Source of the DNA: Shewanella sp. SG41-4
Lineage (GTDB): Bacteria > Pseudomonadota > Gammaproteobacteria > Enterobacterales > Shewanellaceae
Length of the DNA: 37,374 bases
Direction: 5' to 3'
Assembly (NCBI RefSeq): GCF_014164505.1
Contig: NZ_JACJFI010000011.1
Location: forward strand, 1-37,374
Shown: positions 23,668 through 32,246 of the stretch, one piece after another
Numbering within the stretch: the first letter of the stretch is position 1
Layout of the letters: the number at the start of each line of letters is the position of its first letter
Translations under genes and position numbers: made by a program
The notes under the pieces: model-generated
The model's database searches: none
What the model was told of the DNA's origin: nothing
What the model saw: only the letters and a program-made list of their open reading frames with translations

Positions 23668-25380
23668 ATGAGAACTCTCATCTCAATATTAGTGGCTAAC
23701 GCGCTCTTTATGAGCGGCGCAAGCCTAGCAGCAGATACCGATGCACAAAAAATTGCCGACCTTAAACAGCAACTCGCTACTATTAATGAAGATCTTGATG
23801 ATTTAAATTCACGAGTTGACAAAACCGAGCGCCACACAGCATTAGACAGAATTGCAATTACTGGTGATTTTAGAACTAAAGCACATTCATTACATTATCA
23901 AAACGTCACTTGGAACCCAGCCATGAACGTTAACTTTTCTGACTTTGGCGCTAAAGCCATGTCAGGAGTATTTGGCGATCCAAATAGTGCGACCTCACCG
24001 TTAGGTCAAATGATGATGGCAAACCCTGATTTAGCTAGCGCGTTTCAAAGCGGTATGCTTCAAGGCGTTATGCCAATGTTGTTAGGCCAAAAAACCCAAC
24101 AAGACATTGATAACGATATATTTTACACCACTCGTTTACGTCTAAACATTGATGCCAAAGTGTGGGATAACGTCAGCTTTGCAGGACGCTTAACCATGTT
24201 TAAGAGCTGGGGAGACTCTGCTGGGGTTAAAGTATTCGACTCATGGAACTCATTCACAATGGACGGCACCAGTAGCGGTAGCACCAGTGGTGATGAGTTA
24301 AAAGTAGAGCGCGCCTATTTTAACTGGAAAGACATTAACGGCAGTGGCACTTACCTTTCTATCGGACGTCGCCCTTCAACGTACGGTCCACCAAATCATT
24401 ATCGTGAAAATGAACTCAGAGGCGGCACGCCATCTGGTCACTTAGTCAATTTCAACTTTGATGGTCTTACCTTAGGTTACAACTTGGGTGATATCACTGG
24501 TATTGAAGGCCAAACAGTGCGTTTTTGCTACGGTCAGGGCTTTGAGTCACAGTACGGCAATGGCGAATTGTTTGGTGACATCATCACTAAAGATACCCAC
24601 CTCGGCGGGTTTAATATCGACGTGATTAATGACGGTAACCATTTCTTACAGTTCACTTTATTCGGTGCTAAAGATGTCAATGATGGCTTTACGGGCACCA
24701 TGGCATTCCCTACTCAACTGGCGGGTATCTTTGCCCCAACCATGTATCAAGACATGCAAAAGTTTGACAACTTTAACTTCGTCACCCGTGTACAACCTAG
24801 CGGTGTCATTGGTGATATGTACTTAGGTGGATTAGGTTATGCCTATGAAACCGATGACGACATGAAAATGTTTGCCTCATTAGGATGGACTCGTGCTGAA
24901 CCTAACGGCAATGCAGGTTTATTCGGCGGCATGTTAAGCGATGCAATATTTGAAGCAGAGTTGAACAGCACTGGTACTGAAATCATTATGGTGCCAAAAG
25001 AAACTGTTGATAGCGACACCAAAGATGGTTACGGCATTTATGTAGGTATGCAAATTCCTGCACCATACGGCAAATTCGGTTTGGAATATAACTACGGTTC
25101 TAAATACTGGAGTCCCTTCACCCAAGCACAAGACGACCCAATCGGCAGTAAGTTAGCCACTCGCGGCCATGTTGCTGAAGCCTATTATATCTTTGATATT
25201 AATCCAAAAATGTTTATCAAGTTAGCTGGTTTGTATTACGACTATGAATATACCGGAAGTGGCTCACCAGTAGGTGCACCGATGAAGGTTGACGATGTGA
25301 TTGCCGGTAGCGCGTACTCAATGTTGCCCGTTGTTGACACAGCCTATGACGTCAATGCCTCACTGACCGTTAACTTCTAA
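23668..25380 (+). CDS. DUF3373 family outer-membrane porin-like protein
   Basis: A 570-residue exported protein. After a signal peptide (cut near SLA-ADTDAQ) comes a short coiled coil at about residues 27-57 (IADLKQQLATINEDLDDLNSR) and then a long series of amphipathic beta strands ending in VNASLTVNF with a terminal Phe, as expected for an outer-membrane barrel. The family, DUF3373, is often encoded next to multiheme cytochromes. Its likely role is to form or support an outer-membrane conduit or to aid substrate entry for the octaheme reductase; this is inference from context. A strong AAGGGGAG ribosome site precedes the ATG. It is the middle gene of the operon. Confidence 0.82.
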   Translation: MRTLISILVANALFMSGASLAADTDAQKIADLKQQLATINEDLDDLNSRVDKTERHTALDRIAITGDFRTKAHSLHYQNVTWNPAMNVNFSDFGAKAMSGVFGDPNSATSPLGQMMMANPDLASAFQSGMLQGVMPMLLGQKTQQDIDNDIFYTTRLRLNIDAKVWDNVSFAGRLTMFKSWGDSAGVKVFDSWNSFTMDGTSSGSTSGDELKVERAYFNWKDINGSGTYLSIGRRPSTYGPPNHYRENELRGGTPSGHLVNFNFDGLTLGYNLGDITGIEGQTVRFCYGQGFESQYGNGELFGDIITKDTHLGGFNIDVINDGNHFLQFTLFGAKDVNDGFTGTMAFPTQLAGIFAPTMYQDMQKFDNFNFVTRVQPSGVIGDMYLGGLGYAYETDDDMKMFASLGWTRAEPNGNAGLFGGMLSDAIFEAELNSTGTEIIMVPKETVDSDTKDGYGIYVGMQIPAPYGKFGLEYNYGSKYWSPFTQAQDDPIGSKLATRGHVAEAYYIFDINPKMFIKLAGLYYDYEYTGSGSPVGAPMKVDDVIAGSAYSMLPVVDTAYDVNASLTVNF

Positions 25381-25406
25381 CGCTAACTTAACCTTCTAAC
25401 TTGGCC

Positions 25407-25428
25407 CCCCTGAGCACAAGCTCAGGGG
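25407..25428 (+). other. GC-rich hairpin just upstream of otr
   Basis: Perfect 9-bp stem CCCCTGAGC/GCTCAGGGG (25407-25415 and 25420-25428) with an ACAA loop. No T run follows; the otr ribosome site AAGGA starts two bases later (25430-25434). It is a candidate RNA processing or stability element. Confidence 0.75.
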
Positions 25429-25442
25429 TAAGGACAAACATC

Positions 25443-26837
25443 ATGAAACTATTATCAGCACTGGCTGTATTACTGTTATTAAGCAGTAGCGCACAGGGTG
25501 CCTTTAACCACAAAGAGGCGCTGAAAGGGCCTTTTGCTAATGGCCCTGAAGTGACGACACAATGCTTAACCTGCCATAAAGAACATGCTGAAGAGTTTAT
25601 GAAATCTTCACATTGGACTTGGGAGTTAGAGCAAAAACTACCTGACCGCACAGTAATGCGCGGTAAAAAGAACAGTATTAATAACTTTTGTGTATCGATA
25701 TCGGGTAACGAACCACGCTGTACCAGTTGTCATGCCGGTTATGGTTGGAAAGACTCTACATTTGATTTTAAAGACATGACCAAAGTCGATTGCTTAGTCT
25801 GTCACGACACCACAGGGACTTACATTAAAGATCCTGCAGGTGCAGGCGAGGCCTTAGCAAGAGTCAATTTAGCCAATGTTGCCCAAAATGTAGGTGCACC
25901 CGTGCGTGACAATTGCGGCAGTTGCCACTTTTACGGGGGCGGCGGTGATGCGGTTAAACACGGCGATTTAGACTCATCAATGTCTTATCCAGACAAAGCG
26001 ACCGATGTCCACATGGACACCGATGGAAATGACTTCCAGTGTCAAACTTGTCACATTACTGAAAATCATCAAATTACCGGTAACTCGATGGGCGTATCAC
26101 CTGGTGGGGAAAACAAAATTGGCTGTGTAAACTGCCATGATGCTGCGCCTCATAAAAATGCAAAGCTTAATACCCACTCGGAAACGGTAGCATGTCAAAC
26201 TTGTCATATACCATCATTTGCTAAAAATGAACCCACCAAAATGCGTTGGGATTGGTCACAGGCAGGACAAGATCTTCCGGAAACCACAGACCAATACGGC
26301 AAGCACACCTTTATGAAAAAGAAAGGCAGCTTTATTTGGCAAAAAGACGTTAAACCACAATATGCCTGGTTTAATGGCCGCGCCGATGCGTATATGGCTG
26401 GCGACAAAATGGACCCCACTAAAACGGTTAAATTGGCTTATCCATTAGGTGATATTCGCGACCCTAAAGCTAAAATCTATCCATTTAAAGTGCACACGGG
26501 TAAGCAAATCTATGATGCTAAACTTAATATTCTAATAACCCCTAAAACGTACGGTGAAGGCGGTTACTGGGATAAGTTTGATTGGGACTTAGCTGCTAAA
26601 TTAGGCATGGAAGCTAACCCAACCATGGTAGAAAAAGGACTCAAATACAGTGGTCAGCATGGCTTTGTTGAAACCGAAATGTGGTGGCGCATCAACCACA
26701 TGGTGTCACCAAAAGACAAGGCACTACAGTGTAATGACTGCCACAACAAAGGCGAGCGTTTAGACTGGAAAGCCCTTGGTTATGATGGCGACCCAATGAA
26801 AAATCGTAAAGGTGTAAAACACACTAAAGCTGACTAA
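25443..26837 (+). CDS. otr: Octaheme tetrathionate reductase
   Basis: A 464-residue periplasmic multiheme cytochrome with a signal peptide (MKLLSALAVLLLLSSSAQG, then AFNHKEAL). Eight CxxCH sites are visible, at residues 41-45, 93-97, 117-121, 158-162, 199-203, 227-231, 250-254 and 430-434, the number and spread of Shewanella Otr. Otr reduces tetrathionate to thiosulfate, and also nitrite and hydroxylamine in vitro. Its active heme is ligated by a lysine; Lys172 after the fourth heme would be residue 153 of the mature chain, which agrees with the position I recall for that ligand. An in-frame TTG at 25401 is upstream, but AAGGA eight bases before the ATG at 25443 and the signal peptide fix the start. 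It ends the cytochrome-porin-reductase operon. Confidence 0.93.
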   Translation: MKLLSALAVLLLLSSSAQGAFNHKEALKGPFANGPEVTTQCLTCHKEHAEEFMKSSHWTWELEQKLPDRTVMRGKKNSINNFCVSISGNEPRCTSCHAGYGWKDSTFDFKDMTKVDCLVCHDTTGTYIKDPAGAGEALARVNLANVAQNVGAPVRDNCGSCHFYGGGGDAVKHGDLDSSMSYPDKATDVHMDTDGNDFQCQTCHITENHQITGNSMGVSPGGENKIGCVNCHDAAPHKNAKLNTHSETVACQTCHIPSFAKNEPTKMRWDWSQAGQDLPETTDQYGKHTFMKKKGSFIWQKDVKPQYAWFNGRADAYMAGDKMDPTKTVKLAYPLGDIRDPKAKIYPFKVHTGKQIYDAKLNILITPKTYGEGGYWDKFDWDLAAKLGMEANPTMVEKGLKYSGQHGFVETEMWWRINHMVSPKDKALQCNDCHNKGERLDWKALGYDGDPMKNRKGVKHTKAD

Positions 26838-26880
26838 TACTCAGATAAGCTCACTGCAACAGCAATTAGCTGATACAAAA

Positions 26881-26913
26881 AAACCGCTATCGACTTTACG
26901 ATGGCGGTTTTTT
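26881..26913. terminator. Bidirectional terminator after otr
   Basis: Stem AAACCGC/GCGGTTT (26881-26887 and 26904-26910) continued inward by ATCG/CGAT after a mismatch, flanked by seven A before and a T run after. It serves the rightward otr operon and the leftward pseudouridine synthase gene. Confidence 0.88.
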
Positions 26914-26930
26914 ATTCGCTAAATAACCAA

Positions 26931-27911
26931 CTAAAAATCCAAACCTTGGCATTGAAAATCTTGTTCAATAGCACTGATGGGATCGGTAAACCGTAACCGT
27001 TTAGCCAACAACTGCAACGGCTTATCAAAGTTGTCCGGCCCTTTAGGCTGTAACACTGGATAAAAGCGGTCGTGTAAAATAGGCATGCCTAAACTTTGCA
27101 TATGTACCCGTAATTGATGAGTTTTACCGGTAATCGGACTTAACTCAAACAAGCCAAAACCATTTTTTACCACCACTAAACTGATTTCAGAATGGCTATT
27201 CGCCTCGCCTTCAACCACCTGCATGGTAAAGCTTGGATTTGCCGCCACAATACGATTTTTAACCGTCCAATGAATAGGCAGAATACAAGTATTATCGGCT
27301 AATTCACTCAGCAACGTAGGCGTTAATTTAGCGATGGCTTGATAATCTTTAGTGATCTTGTCATCTAAAAACAGCTGATGATATGCATGGCGTGTTTGCG
27401 GATTGAGCGTCATTAACATCACCCCAGCCGTATCTTTATCGAGCCTGTGCGCCGGTGCGACCGTATCTATTTGAGTGGCGATACGTAAGCGATGCACTAA
27501 ACATTCATTAACGTAATTTCCGCCTGGGGTAACGGGTAAAAAATGCGGTTTATAAACAACAATAGTGTCGTTATCTTGATACAACACCTGTTCAGCAAAA
27601 GGCACTTTCGTTTCGGCCAGTACTTCGCGGTAATAATACACTTTCGCAGTGGCTTGATAGGCACTTTCTGCGGTAATTAATTCACCATTTTGCCAATGCA
27701 CTTTGCCATCGTTAATCCGTTGCAGCCATACACTGGGATCGATTTGCTTGAAATGATCGATCAAAAAATCAACTACCGTGCGGTATTGCTTGCCAGCTAA
27801 TTCATTAGCACGCGGCAACACAATATACGAAGGCTGCGCGGCAATGGCAGCGTTTGATGTTTGGGAGGAATACTGAGGGTGATCCGCGGTGTAATTTGAA
27901 GAATTAGGCAT
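26931..27911 (-). CDS. RluA-family pseudouridine synthase
   Basis: A protein of 326 residues (343 if translation begins at the upstream ATG at 27962; neither start has a good ribosome site). The catalytic motif HRLDKDTAG with the nucleophilic Asp158 and the later GKTHQLRVHMQSLG place it in the RluA family, which isomerises uridine to pseudouridine in rRNA or tRNA. An N-terminal region (LIDHFKQIDPSVWLQRINDGKV) resembles an S4-like segment. The sequence is divergent from RluA, RluC and RluD, so I do not name its target. It is followed by a terminator shared with otr. Confidence 0.85.
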   Translation of the reverse strand: MPNSSNYTADHPQYSSQTSNAAIAAQPSYIVLPRANELAGKQYRTVVDFLIDHFKQIDPSVWLQRINDGKVHWQNGELITAESAYQATAKVYYYREVLAETKVPFAEQVLYQDNDTIVVYKPHFLPVTPGGNYVNECLVHRLRIATQIDTVAPAHRLDKDTAGVMLMTLNPQTRHAYHQLFLDDKITKDYQAIAKLTPTLLSELADNTCILPIHWTVKNRIVAANPSFTMQVVEGEANSHSEISLVVVKNGFGLFELSPITGKTHQLRVHMQSLGMPILHDRFYPVLQPKGPDNFDKPLQLLAKRLRFTDPISAIEQDFQCQGLDF

Positions 27912-28024
27912 AAATAACTTGGCTACATAAAGATAATGATAAGGTTTAAAGCGAGAAGGCATCTTATCAGGCTAGGCCGAAAATGTATCTTGATTATCTC
28001 GATGCAGATTACACAATATTTGGC

Positions 28025-28603
28025 TTATACATCCAAATGAGATTTTAGCAATTGCAACACAAAATCCATGGTTTTATGACAATTAGGTTGCTCAACTAAA
28101 ACCAATTTATCACGGTTATACATAGGTAAAACCTCTAACCAACGCTGACTTACCCAAGCGGCATCTTCTAAATGAGTTTGTGAATACAATCCCAGTAAAT
28201 CTGGATTCACTTGATAAAATTGTTCAAGTGCGGCGCTGATAATTTCAAACTCACCCGCAATGGGTTCATGACACCAATTAGCACAAGGGAGCGCACGAGC
28301 AATCCAACAACCATCTCGTTTTTGCGCCGCAGATAAAATTTTAAGACGCTGTGATCCCTCAACAACAATACTTAATGAACCATCTTCTAACTGATTAAAA
28401 TCAATAATATTGCATTGGGTTGCCGTAATATAACAAGGCAGTTCGCTATTCACTTTCAATGGCGCAAATGCTAAATCATAGTGACCTTTTAGCACGTCGG
28501 CAACCATGGCTAAATCACTCGGTGCTACGACTCTAATTTCAAGTCTTCCACCGGGTAATAGCACTGCATCTTGAATAAGTAATGCCACTTCTTTTGTTTG
28601 CAT
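28025..28603 (-). CDS. Stand-alone LON N-terminal (substrate-binding) domain protein
   Basis: A 192-residue protein with the PUA-like fold of the N-terminal domain of Lon protease (PF02190): VLLPGGRLEIRVVAPSDL, ITATQCNIIDFNQLEDGSLSIVVEG, then a helical bundle. It has no ATPase or protease domain. Such free-standing proteins are widespread in proteobacteria and are of unknown function, perhaps recognising proteins. AGGAGG five bases before the ATG is a strong start. It lies 113 bases upstream of the pseudouridine synthase gene, in the same direction. Confidence 0.82.
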   Translation of the reverse strand: MQTKEVALLIQDAVLLPGGRLEIRVVAPSDLAMVADVLKGHYDLAFAPLKVNSELPCYITATQCNIIDFNQLEDGSLSIVVEGSQRLKILSAAQKRDGCWIARALPCANWCHEPIAGEFEIISAALEQFYQVNPDLLGLYSQTHLEDAAWVSQRWLEVLPMYNRDKLVLVEQPNCHKTMDFVLQLLKSHLDV

Positions 28604-28817
28604 AACAGCCTCCTACACCATCGGTGAAGTTACTGAACCAAAGTCAACTCAATGAAACAAGTGTAGCAGTGGTTAATTATTCAACAACTTAAGCAGCATA
28701 ATATAATGCTTACTACCGACATAACCACCCGGTTTCACTACGCCCTACTTCAATAGACCTTGTTCAATACGACTATCTTTCAAAAAAAGTACAAAAAACA
28801 CTCAACTTATTGAAATC

Positions 28818-29873
28818 TTATAAACGCTCAATGCGATCCATAATGGTGCCAGAAGCGACAATCTCAGCAAATTCGTCCGCTAAAACTTGGCTTTGTTGTA
28901 CGCTTTGCTGCCAGTAGGCAATCCGGCTTTCAGTATCTAAATTTTTAAAGTCTTCACGGTCAGGAATTTTACTAAACGGTAAACTCGCAATAAATTGCTT
29001 ACTCGGCGCTAAAATTAATCCATTGTGGTAATTCGCTTTCGCTTTACGCCACAACAAGGATTTATCAAACCAACCTGGGCTCATGTACGGATAAAAGTGC
29101 GGATACAAACTTAACCCTGTGGCAGCGGGTAATGGCATATCAAAATGATAATCGGTTATGCCACCATCGTAGTAATGGCCTTTGGGTGAGCCCTGCAGAT
29201 CTTTTACCGGATCGAGCAATAGCGGGATCGATCCTGTCGCTAATAATCCATGACGGATATTGCCTTGAGTTAGCTCAACATGTTTCGTCGGTAAATCTTT
29301 CAGGCGCCTAAATGGTGATGCGGCGTCTTTATGGCTTAAAATAACCCGTTCAAAGTGCCAACCTAAGCTTTTGCGATTGATCACATTACTGACTGCAGCC
29401 ATCGACAATCCCACCATTAAGCCAAATTTGGCATGAATGCGATTTAAATGACGGGCACGGCAGGCCACCATATGATGACGAATTAATGGATTAGCAATAA
29501 TATCAGCGCCTTGCTGCTCACCTAAAATGCCATCAACAATTTGTAATACTTGAGCACTGACTTGTTCACGAGTAGGCTTGTTATCGTAGTTTTGATGAAT
29601 ATAAAAATGCTCTAAACGTTCATAAGCCGCTAATGGGTCTTGTTGCGCCATACAAGCTAAACGCCACGCACCCGACGACGCGCCCATGGTATAAAGGGGA
29701 TCTTCGCGACCCTGAAAAAACTCACTAAATAAATATTTATCTAAGCCTGCTATCGCCAGCCACTTAGGCCCGCCCGATGCAGCAAAGAGTTGAGTAAACA
29801 ATGATTGTTCTAAGCCATTCGCTTCGAGTTGTTCGTAAGCCGTTGGTCCAGCAAGTAAACGTAATGCAGGCAA
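28818..29873 (-). CDS. Patatin-like phospholipase family protein
   Basis: A 351-residue protein with the patatin catalytic layout: glycine-rich loop FAASGGPKW near residues 30-38, nucleophile elbow GASSG with Ser66, and the dyad Asp236 in YYDGGITD. Patatin-like proteins are lipid acyl hydrolases. There is no signal peptide or obvious membrane anchor, so it should act from the cytoplasm. AAGGA six bases before the ATG supports the start. The gene stands alone, divergent from the YhcH-type gene; the substrate cannot be inferred. Confidence 0.85.
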   Translation of the reverse strand: MPALRLLAGPTAYEQLEANGLEQSLFTQLFAASGGPKWLAIAGLDKYLFSEFFQGREDPLYTMGASSGAWRLACMAQQDPLAAYERLEHFYIHQNYDNKPTREQVSAQVLQIVDGILGEQQGADIIANPLIRHHMVACRARHLNRIHAKFGLMVGLSMAAVSNVINRKSLGWHFERVILSHKDAASPFRRLKDLPTKHVELTQGNIRHGLLATGSIPLLLDPVKDLQGSPKGHYYDGGITDYHFDMPLPAATGLSLYPHFYPYMSPGWFDKSLLWRKAKANYHNGLILAPSKQFIASLPFSKIPDREDFKNLDTESRIAYWQQSVQQSQVLADEFAEIVASGTIMDRIERL

Positions 29874-29978
29874 TGTACAATCCTTCTTATATTTGTAATG
29901 CTGTTATCTTTGTAAAACTGTATGCTTTAGTACTAACACGCTAGCATATTTTTATGGTTCTTATCTTACGGAATTTTT

Positions 29979-30440
29979 ATGATTGTTGATACTTTAGCAA
30001 ATCGCCACCTATACACTCAACTTAGTCCGAGATTAGCCAAAGCATTAGCTCATCTCGCGGACACCGACTTTAGTCAGCTTGAAGTGGGTAATTATCCGCT
30101 TGAAGGCAAAGATATTTTCGTTATCGTCAATGACTATGAAACTAAACCTAAAGAAATCGAACCCTTTGAAGTTCATCAACAGTATATTGATGTGCAATAT
30201 GTGGTTAGTGGTGAAGAAGAATTTGGCTATTTACCCTTAGCGAATCAAACGCCTTCTAAGCCTTATTTTGACAAGCATGACTATGCTGAATTCGACTATG
30301 AATCTAACAAAGATGACGCGGCGTTTATTCCGCTAAAAGCAGGCATGTTTGCACTATTTTTTCCTGGTGACATCCATATGCCTGGCACCAGCCCTACACC
30401 ACAAAAAGTCCGTAAAGTGGTGATTAAGGTAAGGGTATAA
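29979..30440 (+). CDS. YhcH/YjgK/YiaL family protein
   Basis: A 153-residue protein of the DUF386 family (YhcH/EbgC/YiaL beta-sandwich, cupin-like). Recognisable blocks are the start MIVDTLANRHLY, HQQYIDVQYVVSGEEEFGY with metal-binding His and Glu, and LFFPGDIHMPG with the last His. Relatives have been linked to sugar or sialic acid metabolism, but the present neighbours give no such support. It is rightward and single. Confidence 0.88.
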   Translation: MIVDTLANRHLYTQLSPRLAKALAHLADTDFSQLEVGNYPLEGKDIFVIVNDYETKPKEIEPFEVHQQYIDVQYVVSGEEEFGYLPLANQTPSKPYFDKHDYAEFDYESNKDDAAFIPLKAGMFALFFPGDIHMPGTSPTPQKVRKVVIKVRV

Positions 30441-30658
30441 CAATACCATCTTAAAAAATGCCAAATACTCAGTCCTACTGCTGAATTATTAGCAATAAAT
30501 CGCTATTTGAAAGAAGTCTGCTAAAGTTAATTCGAGCACAAGAAGCACCTCGACAGAGCACTTGAGATAGTCTCAATAGAATACTGAAAAGATACTTCAA
30601 TAGCGTTGTTATACCCAAGCTAAAGACAAATATACACTTACCCTGTGTAAATAGAAAA
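30441..30658. other. Intergenic stretch between the YhcH-type gene and an orphan terminator
   Basis: No credible coding frame. Together with the terminator and ppaC leader, the gap is about 380 bases. A short stem ACAC/GTGT near 30635-30648 precedes the terminator. The stretch could hold a small RNA that ends at the terminator, or simply a long 3' untranslated region. Confidence 0.4.
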
Positions 30659-30690
30659 GCCCCGAGACTCTCCGCTCGGGGCCTTTTTTT
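30659..30690 (+). terminator. Strong orphan intrinsic terminator
   Basis: An 8-bp GC-rich stem GCCCCGAG/CTCGGGGC (30659-30666 and 30675-30682) followed by C and seven T. The nearest upstream stop codon on this strand is about 220 bases away. Confidence 0.9.
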
Positions 30691-30819
30691 GTCAATTGAA
30701 CACGTATATCATCATTGAAAACACTCATATGGTAAGTTGAACCGTTGAAGTGGTATTTTTTAATGCGATGAAGATCAATCCTTGTTAAAATCATGGCAAC
30801 TTTATAGGAGAGTCTTTCA

Positions 30820-31743
30820 ATGGCAATGTATGTAGTGGGTCACAAGATCCCTGATTCAGATTCAATTTGTGGTGCTATAGCATTAGCATATTTAAAAAAC
30901 CAAATCGGTGAACCGGCAATTGCAGCCCGTTTAGGCGAGTTATCACCAGAAACTGCATTTATTTTAGAAAAATTTGGTTTTGAAGCACCAGAATACAAAA
31001 CCAGTTACGCTGGTGAAGAAGTCTATATTGTTGACCATTCAGAAATCACTCAAGCACCGGATGATATCGCTCAAGCGACTATTGTCGGTATTGTAGATCA
31101 CCATAAATTAGGCGACCTAACCACTTCTACTCCGCTAGAATGTTGGATCCGCCCAGTAGGTTGCAGCAACACCGTCATTAAAATGATGTTCGATTTCTAC
31201 CAGGTAGAAATTCCAGCAAACATCGCTGGTATCATGATGTGCGCTATTTTAAGTGACACGGTAATTTTTAAATCACCTACCTGTACCACTGCCGATATCC
31301 GTTGCGTTGAAGCGTTAGCTAAAATCGCCGGCGTAGAAGACTTTAAAGAACTCGGCATGGACATGTTTAAAGTGAAATCAGCAGTAGAAGGTACGCCAGC
31401 GCGTGACCTTGTTATGCGTGACTTTAAAGACTTCAACATGAACGGTAACCTAGTGGGTATTGGCCAATTAGAAGTTATCGATTTGTCTGTATTTGACGAC
31501 ATCAAAGCTGACCTAGAAGCTGATATTGCTAAATTGAAAGTTGAAGGCAATCGTCACAGCGTATTATTGCTGCTAACCGATATCATGAAAGAAGGTTCAG
31601 AAATGTTAGTTGTTTCTGATTCAGCAGACTTAACCGAGCGCGCTTACGGTAAACCTACCGTTGATGGTCGCGTGTGGTTAGACGGCGTATTAAGCCGTAA
31701 AAAACAAGTTGTACCTGCACTGCAAGATGCCTTTGCAAAGTAA
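30820..31743 (+). CDS. ppaC: Manganese-dependent inorganic pyrophosphatase (family II)
   Basis: A 307-residue cytoplasmic enzyme that hydrolyses pyrophosphate to phosphate. Family II signs are the N-terminal metal motif GHKIPDSDS (His8, Asp12, Asp14), IVDHSE with Asp72, the DHH motif at residues 93-95, and the C-terminal substrate loop SRKKQ starting at Ser292. There are no CBS regulatory domains. AGGAG nine bases before the ATG supports the start; a second ATG two codons later is possible. The gene is monocistronic with a strong terminator. Confidence 0.96.
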   Translation: MAMYVVGHKIPDSDSICGAIALAYLKNQIGEPAIAARLGELSPETAFILEKFGFEAPEYKTSYAGEEVYIVDHSEITQAPDDIAQATIVGIVDHHKLGDLTTSTPLECWIRPVGCSNTVIKMMFDFYQVEIPANIAGIMMCAILSDTVIFKSPTCTTADIRCVEALAKIAGVEDFKELGMDMFKVKSAVEGTPARDLVMRDFKDFNMNGNLVGIGQLEVIDLSVFDDIKADLEADIAKLKVEGNRHSVLLLLTDIMKEGSEMLVVSDSADLTERAYGKPTVDGRVWLDGVLSRKKQVVPALQDAFAK

Positions 31744-31770
31744 CTCGTTGTAAACATCTCAAATAAAGAA

Positions 31771-31800
31771 AAAGCTGAATCAATTGATTCAGCTTTTTTT
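31771..31800. terminator. Bidirectional terminator between ppaC and the DUF1850 gene
   Basis: A perfect 13-bp inverted repeat (31771-31783 and 31784-31796, arms beginning AAAGCTGAATC) ending in a run of T, with an A-rich flank on the other side. It serves the convergent transcripts on both strands. Confidence 0.92.
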
Positions 31801-31841
31801 ATGTCTAAATACATCTTATTGGCATGATTAACACACCAAAC

Positions 31842-32246
31842 TCATACTGGTATATCACAACCCCATAGCTCAATGGAGGGCTGCTCAGTGGTAGGCTCAC
31901 CCACCCAATAACTCATAGAATGGCATTGTTGCCCAGCCTGAGTCGATGACACACATAGCTGATAATCGCCTGCTTCTGGCGTGCGGCCCAACTTTAGCAT
32001 TGGCAAAATAGGTAAATGTGGGTTGTAGTGCCAACTGCCATCTTTTAACACCGCATCGGCAGGGATTTCCATCCCTGCGCCACTGCCTTTTACCCTTGCT
32101 TGTTCTAAAATAAAACCCTGGTTAGTTAAGCGATAATCTTCGGCCCAACGAATTTTTTCAATTGTGTGAGTCCAAGATAATGTCATTTGCTCAGCAGGCA
32201 CTTGTGCCCATATTGTCCCCGCTATCCCTAAACATAAACCGAGCAT
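31842..32246 (-). CDS. DUF1850 protein linked to a TAXI TRAP transporter
   Basis: A 134-residue protein with a probable signal peptide (MLGLCLGIAGTIWA) and a DUF1850 domain: LSWTHTIEKIRWAEDYRL, then the segment VKGSGAGMEIPADAVL. DUF1850 genes commonly accompany the fused permease of TAXI-type TRAP transporters, as here. The start codon shares a base with the permease stop (TAATG), indicating translational coupling. The domain's own role is unknown; a periplasmic accessory function is a reasonable guess. Confidence 0.82.
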   Translation of the reverse strand: MLGLCLGIAGTIWAQVPAEQMTLSWTHTIEKIRWAEDYRLTNQGFILEQARVKGSGAGMEIPADAVLKDGSWHYNPHLPILPMLKLGRTPEAGDYQLCVSSTQAGQQCHSMSYWVGEPTTEQPSIELWGCDIPV

